Assembly (NCBI RefSeq): GCF_018143015.1
Contig: NC_054740.1
Location: 14,122,640-14,186,639 of the forward strand
DNA length: 64,000 bases
Direction of reading: 5' to 3'
Origin: Lytechinus variegatus
Lineage: Eukaryota > Echinodermata > Echinoidea > Temnopleuroida > Toxopneustidae
Shown: piece by piece, positions 59,501 through 64,000 of the stretch
Layout: each line of letters begins with the position of its first letter
How positions within the stretch are numbered: the first letter of the stretch is position 1
Made by a program: the position numbers and the translations under genes
The notes under the pieces: generated by a model
Seen by the model: the letters and a program-made list of their open reading frames with translations, nothing else
The model's database searches: none
What the model was told of the DNA's origin: nothing

Positions 59501-62500
59501 TCATGTAGATAACCTATATGGTTCCAAACAGTCCAGTAGAACCGTTCTGTGGTATACATGGAATCCCTTGAGGTCATGTAGATAACCTATATGGTTCCAA
59601 ACAGTCCTGTAGAACCGTTCTGTGGTATACATGGAATCCCTTGAGGTCACAACCTATATGGTTATGGACGGTGTTCCTTTGAAGAACCTTAAAAGTTTCA
59701 AAATACAGGGGGTTCTAAAATTTCTAAGAGTGAATAATCATAATTCATCCAGATTGACTAAATTATTACCAGGATGGGTACTAGGAATATTCATTTTAAC
59801 GGAGATGTTTTCCGATAATGTTAATAATTAGGTATGCGAATTAATCTGGCATATACCTTGAAATAAAATAATCATCCGTACAAGGAACTTACTCCCCCTC
59901 TCATATCAAGACAATCCCAAGCAATCAAATCATTAAAGAAGTTCCTATTTTTTTTTGTTTCAGGCAACTCCCCTCATATTTCATATGTTTGTTATTGTCT
60001 CTTGTTTTGTGCTTGTATTAGGTAAATTGAAACTGTGAGCGCTATTGGCCATTTTGGGGAAAGCGGGTTATAAATATTGGGTATTATAATTATTATTATC
60101 ATTATTATTGATATTATTGTCATGATGATGATTATTATTATTATCATTATTATTAGTAGTAGTAGTATCATTATCAATACTATTACGGATACCATATTTT
60201 ACTTTATTTGAGTCATGAATAGTTTGGAAATGTGATATCAATTTTCTCCCATTCTTTTTATGAAAAATTATTTACAGGTCAATTTTTAGAACAGAGGAGC
60301 AGTGCATGTGACTGCCCCACGCCTTGTTTTCAACGAACTTACGACCGTGAGATGTCTTACAGTAGTTTTCCCTCCAACTACTGGGCCAATCTTCTTGCGA
60401 CGACGTTCTTTGCAGATCAGAACGTAACTGGCGAATATTTCACGTGAGTTCCCCCCCCCCCTCTCAATAATTTGTGCAGTTTGTGCGACTGTTAGTCGTA
60501 CTAACAATTTTTCATTACCGCTATTCATGAAATTAATAACCGTGACCGTTATTCACAACAACTGCTATTTATGATGACCGTGTTCATAACTACTTTTATT
60601 TAACAGATATTTATAATAAATGTTACCAATGGAAACTGTTATGCATAATAACTGTTTATCATGAAAACCGTTATTCATAATCATATAATATTGGCTGCAC
60701 TAGAGTGGTAAATCAGATATATTGCATTCTTCTGTGTTAATATTGTAAGATTCAAAGACGAGTGTAATATTAATGCTGATGATGAATGCAATAACTATAC
60801 CAAGAAATAAATACAATGTTATTCTTATTGTGCATGCATTTTTCATAATATCCGATTTTCAAAATAACAATCCAGGATTTTGAAATAGGGGGGGCGCCAG
60901 CGGCGAGGGAGCGAAGCGACCGAGCGGGGGGAGGGTGTGGGAGGGGGGATACCCCCTCCCACGGCAAGGACTTTTTCAAAAAATCATGTCCAAAAGTCGT
61001 ATTTTGAGAGCACCTTTAGAAGAAAAATGCACACTTAAATCACGGTAACTTCATGAATAAAAGACACATACTGACTCATTTAGGAGCTGGTTTCCAGTCA
61101 CACACCGTATAAGCGGTCATTCAAAACATACATTTGGCAAAGGCTCTTCACTTGCTTGCATCGTGTGATTGAAACGTCAAATTTAAATGATACGAAACTG
61201 AGACTTGTAATCGATAAGTTCCGAATAATCCATTCTGTTTATTGTCATTTGTGTATTTACATTGTGTGTTTCAAACGAGAATTGTTTAGTCGTATGGCAA
61301 CATGCATAAAATTTGGTTCTTTTTTCCCCAAAATGCACAGTAAATTGTTACAAACTACAGAAAAAAACGACATCATCTTCTGGTAATCAACCTTTTCCCT
61401 CGTATTATTTTCAAATCATCTTCAATAATCCAGTCATTCTGCACAACCTCAAAGTAATATAATGCTTCTTAAGGGGATTCTCATCATTTTTATTGTTTAC
61501 GTTCAAAGTCTCTCATCGCGTTGCCATCTTAACTTATGACCAGCCAGGATGAAATTGTATATATTTATTTTAACATAAGATAATCAATTTTTACGAAGCA
61601 CTTGTTAAAACTATACCACAAATAATTAAATAAGGTCAATGATAAAATGCTATAGAAAATACATGTAAGGAGCTTTGATATCCAGTCCATAATTGTATAA
61701 GTTATAACTATCAGTGGCAGAAAATGTAAAATAAACCGAGGCTCGTCTTCGGTATACAGAGTTCAGAAGGCATTTTGTAAGCTTTTCATTTATGAAATTA
61801 CAACTTGTTTAGACCATGAATTCATATAGGCTTCCAATTTGATGTTTTTTCTTCATGTTGAATCAATGCATACTAGCTTTCCAACCAACATAGTAAATGT
61901 TGTAAACTGTATTGATTGCCTTCTGTTGGGCAAAGCTTTTCCTGCCAAGTTTGAGCTCAATCATGACTTTTATTTTTTTAAGATGAAAATATGGAAAGTT
62001 TATTTATGCAAGACAAACGAAGAACAGACGAAATAGTGGAATTTAATTACTCACACTATAATATATAAGGGATATACTTTTAAAGCTCTGCACTATATAG
62101 ATCCCGTTTGCTGCCCGTGCAAGTCTCGAGGTTCTGTGGGCATAGCCACAAAATATTATATACGTTTTTCGTACGTGAAATACTTCAGTAAATAATTTGA
62201 TAACGAATATCACACCCAAATGTATTTCTATGATATGCATGATTAATTCAAGGAAGTTTTGCCGTACAATGCATTATCACGTAAGCGCGATTGGAGGAAT
62301 GTTATGAGAATGTCCCGCTTTAGATTTAATACCGTATCCTCCCATTTTGTCATAATTATATTGTGTTAAGATACTGCATACTTAACTAGTTCATCATCAT
62401 TACAATGTTGTGATTGCTTTCAGCTAGGTTTGTGTCTGTTCAGTGGTGTTGATCTTTTTTTTGCGTAATCGCTGGTACAAATTTAGTTTCTGAAAAAGAG

Positions 62501-64000
62501 ATAATGATTTTTTTTTCATATGGTGGAGCGGTATAGTTATTTAGTCTGCAGACTTCTATTTCATTTTTTCATACCATCTTAGAGAAAATTGTGACTTTTT
62601 TTGGTCTGGGTTGCAAGATAATGGTTTTGCATTAGGGTTACGGAATAGGAATAATGTTTAGGACTTACAAATTGGCCCGTGGGTTTGGGAAAAGGTGTTC
62701 TCCCTCAAATATTTCGGGGGAGGTCGTCCCCCCCCCCTAGAGTTTTAAAACTATTTTTTTTTCGATTTTGCTGGCAATTTTTTTTTAAAAAGATATATTG
62801 TAATCAGCAAACCTATAGATTATCAAACATTAAAAATGGGGTAAGGGGGGGGGGGGGGTTAATGTCACAATTTCTACTTTTTAACAATACACAATGTGTC
62901 CTCGGGACGTTTTTCCCCAGCACGAAAGTATTTTTATTCTCTCCCCCCCCCCCCCCCCTTCGCTCCTTACGCTGACATATAGCTGCCTATACACAGCAAA
63001 CGCGGAGTGGGGTCGACTGGTGATTGAGAATATACAATTTTGCTCCTTGATAATTCGTTGGAATGATTGCTTCGGCGAAACTTAGTTGGGGCGCCCTGGA
63101 TAATATGCCTCTGAATCTACCAGAAAGTGTAAAAGTTAGTTTACATTAAATACAAATATGTCTGACCTATACATTTCAGTGAAAACGTATATGACCAAGG
63201 CAGAATGATAATGCTGCGCACGTGGCGCCCGATATAGGGCTTCATCTTTGAGTGAAGAATAATCTCGGGGATAGACATTATCATTCGCATCGTTGACACT
63301 TTCTCTCGCGATTTCTTACTTACAATTTACATGTATTTGCCATAAAGACGGACAAACGCATGTTACAAAAAACACAAAATTTCGGGAAAAAATGATATCC
63401 AATCCAACATCTTCACACTGGTCACTGCACTACAACTCCCGATTACAAGTGGTGCAACTTTCCAACCAATCGACTTGCGCGCCCTGGAATTCCGGAATTT
63501 ACATAATTATTGCAATACAGTATGACAGAGGTGCATTTGTGCGAACACAAAGGCCATGAGCGTAAGTTAAAATATAGTTTTGACTAGATCTATAGCCCTT
63601 GAAATTGACTACATTGTACCAATCCAGTAAATATAACCATCAAAAAAAAAAAAAATCTGGCGAAAATAGGGGGGGGGGCGCGCCCGGGGCGCCCCCCTCT
63701 GGATCCGCCACTGTTCATAGTAACGATTATTACTCATAACAGCCTTTATTCATAACATAACAACTTTGATTCGTGATAGCCGTTATTCGTAATAATTATC
63801 ATTCATACTAATCGTTATTCATAAAAATGCAAAATAAATTTGATTAGAAAAATATATATTTATTTGCCTCCTTTATTTTTTTTTCTCTTATATTACCTTA
63901 CAGACAAAACATCGCTCATTTCAACGTCTTCTTCAAAGATTTGACGATTCAAAACGTCGATCAGATCAAAGCATATGAGTTCTTCAGTCTTATGTGTGAG
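50133..64000 (+). CDS. DEG/ENaC (ASIC-like) sodium channel subunit, nine exons, 3' end beyond window
   Basis: Trimeric plasma-membrane cation channel subunit of the degenerin/ENaC/ASIC family. Exons 50133-50506, 50962-51129, 51451-51612, 53553-53677, 54974-55158, 56458-56602, 57946-58002, 60278-60443 and 63904-64000 all have GT-AG borders and matching phases and read 493 residues. In order: basic cytoplasmic N-terminus (1-124), first membrane segment (about 126-146), finger and palm start (DYKDQLPLPAIAICN, about 163-176), the family signature YGICYTFNSG (255-264), palm strands with AGFHVILYD and VEDLGFSIKPG (about 303-327), a Cys-rich thumb (349-422) with CNECM-like and CDCPTPC motifs, and a membrane-proximal helix with KAYEFFSL. 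The second membrane segment and its GAS filter are not in the window. Start: the ATG at 50133 has A at -3; an upstream acceptor-like CAG at 50097-50099 suggests a 5' UTR exon. The His of the cytoplasmic His-Gly gating motif appears to be Ser (residues 110-111). Ligand (acid, peptide or mechanical) cannot be told from sequence. Confidence 0.93.
50516..50880 (-). mobile_element. tRNA-derived SINE with (ATT/ATC)n tail in channel intron 1
   Basis: Minus strand: box A CATAGTGGCTTCGTTTCCGG and box B TGCGGGTTCGAATCCCACC (50806-50870), then an AGCAAGAAATTGATTCACAA body, then an ATT/ATC repeat tail at 50516-50710. Lies about 90 bp before exon 2. Confidence 0.65.
50962..51129 (+). CDS. DEG/ENaC exon 2: TM1 and start of extracellular domain
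   Basis: Acceptor TTATTTCAG|ATTATT, donor TACAG|GTATTT. Completes an Arg codon and encodes the hydrophobic LFWILLIMAGFGLTCYQI segment, then NYPTNINVAFDYKDQLPLPA and ICNINPYR, the classic start of the DEG/ENaC ectodomain. A decayed copy of its 3' part lies in the following intron at about 51304-51399. Confidence 0.92.
51304..51399 (+). pseudogene. Decayed duplicate of DEG/ENaC exon 2 (3' half)
   Basis: Lies in intron 2, about 274 bp after the matching bases of exon 2. It reads HFLNYPTIIYIAFDYKDQFP and then SQAIAI, against exon 2's YFLNYPTNINVAFDYKDQLPLPAIAI. A small deletion just after this shifts the frame, and the donor GT is gone (ACCAAT in place of ACAGGT), so it should not splice as an exon. 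It looks like a short tandem duplication inside the gene that has since decayed; a piece resembling an hAT-type miniature element (about 51220-51290) sits between the copies. Confidence 0.75.
51451..51612 (+). CDS. DEG/ENaC exon 3: finger region
   Basis: Acceptor GTTTCAACAG, donor CA|GTAAGT. Encodes residues 182-234 plus split codons, including three N-glycosylation sequons (NGT, NMT, NET), as expected for the variable extracellular finger domain. Confidence 0.85.
52195..52500 (+). mobile_element. tRNA-derived SINE in channel intron 3
   Basis: Box A TCGTGGTCTAGTGGTTCTGA (Glu-like), box B TAGGTTCGAATCGTAGCC, body with GGGTACCCGACAGGATTAAC, and the 3' end GGCGCTATACAAATGCCTAT followed by ATTATTATTAT, a LINE-type tail. 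Confidence 0.85.
52570..53157 (+). mobile_element. Non-autonomous repeat, long form of the 13.1-kb family
   Basis: Carries ATTGCGAGTGCGAAGCGCGA, AATGCGAACGTATAAGCACA and ACAATGCGAGCACCAGGAAC about 110-200 bp apart, then GCCAACCGATAGGGGG and the end CCGTAGTAACTCCACTG. Confidence 0.65.
53553..53677 (+). CDS. DEG/ENaC exon 4: YGICYTFNSG signature
   Basis: Acceptor CTCTTTCAG, donor TCAG|GTAGGT. Encodes residues 236-276 plus split codons and carries the family signature G-x-C-Y-T-F-N-S-G. An acceptor two bases downstream is possible but would break phase with exon 3. Confidence 0.9.
53940..54700. repeat. Word-dense repeat (CGTGAACTAGTCGTAAA)
   Basis: TCGTGAACTAGTCGTAAA occurs at about 54235 and 54657 and reversed at about 54538; GTTCACGC and CCCGAC words recur between. 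Resembles the 15.3-kb element in style. In channel intron 4. No long frame. Confidence 0.55.
54974..55158 (+). CDS. DEG/ENaC exon 5: palm beta strands
   Basis: Acceptor TTATTCCAG, donor AAAGAG|GTATAT, ending in phase 0. Encodes GPTFGLSVILHT, then SAGFHVILYD and EPVEDLGFSIKPGTGTQVAL. These match the conserved 'AGF-KVLIH-D...P.VEDLGF...PG..T.VAL' block of ASIC and ENaC subunits. Confidence 0.92.
55190..55700. repeat. GGT/GAT-rich microsatellite in intron 5
   Basis: Imperfect GGT/GAT triplets; His/Pro/Thr-rich minus-strand frames are its translation. Confidence 0.85.
55702..55906. mobile_element. Miniature TIR element, AATATTGGGTAAAA family
   Basis: TTTTACCCAATATTGGGTA near the left and ATTTTACCCAATATTGGGCA near the right; GGGAACATGCATG and CATACATGTTCCC mirror each other. 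Second member of the 1930-2142 family. Confidence 0.65.
56131..56348. mobile_element. Miniature TIR element (CAATCGAATTCTGGATTTAG)
   Basis: Left CAATCGAATTCTGGATTTAG, right CTAAATCCAAAATTCGATTG; further GGATT/AATCC words inside. In intron 5, about 110 bp before exon 6. Confidence 0.75.
56458..56602 (+). CDS. DEG/ENaC exon 6: first half of thumb cysteines
   Basis: Acceptor CCTCTTTGTCAG, donor CCAG|GTATGC. Encodes residues 339-386 with six cysteines (GKCED, PECYNECMSDY, RCGCKA), the pattern of the disulfide-rich thumb domain. Confidence 0.9.
57540..57845 (+). mobile_element. Possible LINE 3' end in intron 6
   Basis: GATAAGCCCTCGTGGCTTTT, a T-rich stretch, then GGAGATAAAGGAAATGAAAT ending in GAAAT repeats, the kind of tail left by CR1/RTE-like LINEs. 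No coding part. Confidence 0.4.
57946..58002 (+). CDS. DEG/ENaC exon 7: 57-bp micro-exon
   Basis: Acceptor ATTCCAACAG, donor TACG|GTACGT. Encodes GDAPDCDPIQYFGCGANSY between the two thumb cysteine clusters. It is too short to show as an open frame on its own; phase on both sides supports it. A TIR element carrying a 73-bp tandem array starts only about 21 bp past its donor. Confidence 0.85.
58056..58289. mobile_element. hAT-type miniature element nested in the array-bearing element
   Basis: Ends CCGGGGCGGATCTAGGATTT and (complement) CACTAGCAGATCCAGGGGG. Flanked by ATTAGAAC at 58048-58055 and 58290-58297, an exact 8-bp duplication. Same family as 11970-12167. Confidence 0.85.
58352..59650. 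repeat. 73-bp tandem array, 18 copies
   Basis: Copies start GGTTCCAAACAGTCC at 58352 and every 73 bp to 59593 with no indels. Units differ by single bases; CCAGTAG in place of CCTGTAG marks copies 1, 4, 9, 13 and 17, hinting at four-unit (292-bp) blocks. Confidence 0.97.
60010..60185 (+). mobile_element. SINE/LINE 3' tail with ATT microsatellite
   Basis: GAGCGCTATTGGCC...GGGAAAGCGGGTTATAAATA followed by ATTATTATT runs; resembles the 'gaaagcgctatataaat(att)n' ends of L2-like elements. Head not seen. Confidence 0.5.
60278..60443 (+). CDS. DEG/ENaC exon 8: CDCPTPC thumb motif
   Basis: Acceptor ATTTACAG, donor TTCAC|GTGAGT. Encodes residues 407-460: ACDCPTPCFQRTYDREMSYS is the conserved 'C-x-C-x-x-P-C....Y' segment before the last palm strand, followed by SNYWANLLATTFF and a sequon NVT. 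Confidence 0.92.
60515..60690. repeat. Degenerate ~28-bp array (CCGTTATTCATAATAACTG), left part
   Basis: Words CCGCTATTCATG, CCGTTATTCACAACAACTGC, CTGTTATGCATAATAACTG and CCGTTATTCATAATC recur. The same wording resumes at 63715-63835. Confidence 0.7.
60860..63714. mobile_element. Possible hAT-type element or nested repeat block in intron 8
   Basis: Left AATCCAGGATTTTGAAATAG with a G-run and right CCCCCCTCTGGATCCGCCAC are hAT-family-like ends. The interior carries the repeat shared with 3095-3390 and long G/C runs (62700-62960) but no transposase frame. It sits between the two halves of the CCGTTATTCATAA array. Confidence 0.35.
63715..63835. repeat. Degenerate ~28-bp array (CCGTTATTCATAATAACTG), right part
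   Basis: AACGATTATTACTCATAACA, GCCGTTATTCGTAATAATTA and TCGTTATTCATAAAAATG continue the array of 60515-60690. About 70 bp before exon 9. Confidence 0.7.
63904..64000 (+). CDS. DEG/ENaC exon 9, cut by window end
   Basis: Acceptor TACCTTACAG. Encodes QNIAHFNVFFKDLTIQNVDQ then KAYEFFSLMCE, the strand and linker just before the second membrane helix. The family's following G-G-x-x-G-L-F-x-G-A-S segment would start within a few codons past the window edge. Confidence 0.88.

Larger units (their letters stand above)
58024..59732. mobile_element. TIR element containing an 18-copy 73-bp array
   Basis: Left ACTCTTAGAAA...TTAGAACCC...TAAGGTTCTTCAAAT matches the complement of right GAAGAACCTTAAAAGTTTC...GGGTTCTAA...TTTCTAAGAGT. 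The interior is the 73-bp array. A hAT-type element (58056-58289) is inserted in its left end. Confidence 0.8.

Noticed and set aside
58352-59650. CRISPR-like regular array
   Set aside because: Units are contiguous 73-bp tandem copies with no unique spacers, inside an intron of an animal gene.

Overview
The window looks like a piece of a marine invertebrate deuterostome genome, most likely an echinoderm. It is AT-rich, its genes are sparse and intron-bearing, and it is full of foldback and miniature transposons, tRNA-derived SINEs and tandem repeats. One foldback family (about 18.6-19.2 kb) is one I associate with sea urchin and sea star genomes. The placement rests on memory of repeat families, not on a search.

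Two host protein genes can be supported. An intronless class A peptide-type G-protein-coupled receptor lies on the minus strand (19273-20517). A multi-exon DEG/ENaC sodium channel of the ASIC-like branch lies on the plus strand from 50133 to the window edge. Nine exons with GT-AG borders and consistent phases read 493 residues; the second membrane segment lies beyond the window. A decayed duplicate of the 3' part of its second exon lies in intron 2.

Two transposons carry coding sequence: a Tc1-like DNA transposon (5128-6790) with perfect ends, TA flanks and one in-frame stop, and a DIRS-like tyrosine-recombinase retroelement on the minus strand (about 30441-35100) with gag-like, reverse transcriptase, RNase H and recombinase reading frames that look largely whole.

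Layout. 0-5 kb: decayed repeats, a SINE, a TIR element and a hairpin. 5-9 kb: the Tc1 element and a local tandem duplication. 9-16 kb: foldback elements, a helically phased 16-bp word array, SINEs, hAT-type miniature elements, GGT/GAT microsatellite, a 190-bp palindrome and an odd CpG-word-rich TIR element. 18.6-20.5 kb: foldback repeat and GPCR. 22-30 kb: TTAA-flanked foldback elements and TIR elements of the GGTGTTA type. 30-35 kb: DIRS-like element. 35-41 kb: mostly no recognisable feature. 40.9-42.1 kb: a satellite built from 11-bp monomers in 55-bp higher-order units. 46-47 kb: an hAT-type element carrying a 110-bp array of GCGAGCGCGAAGCGCGAGC-like hairpins. 50-64 kb: the channel gene, whose introns hold SINEs, TIR elements and an 18-copy 73-bp array inside a TIR element.

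I found no clear new multi-gene system. The most unusual signals are non-coding: the phased word array at 9.7 kb, the 11/55-bp satellite, the 73-bp array inside a TIR element next to a splice donor, the CpG-word element at 15.3-16.2 kb, and the decayed channel exon.
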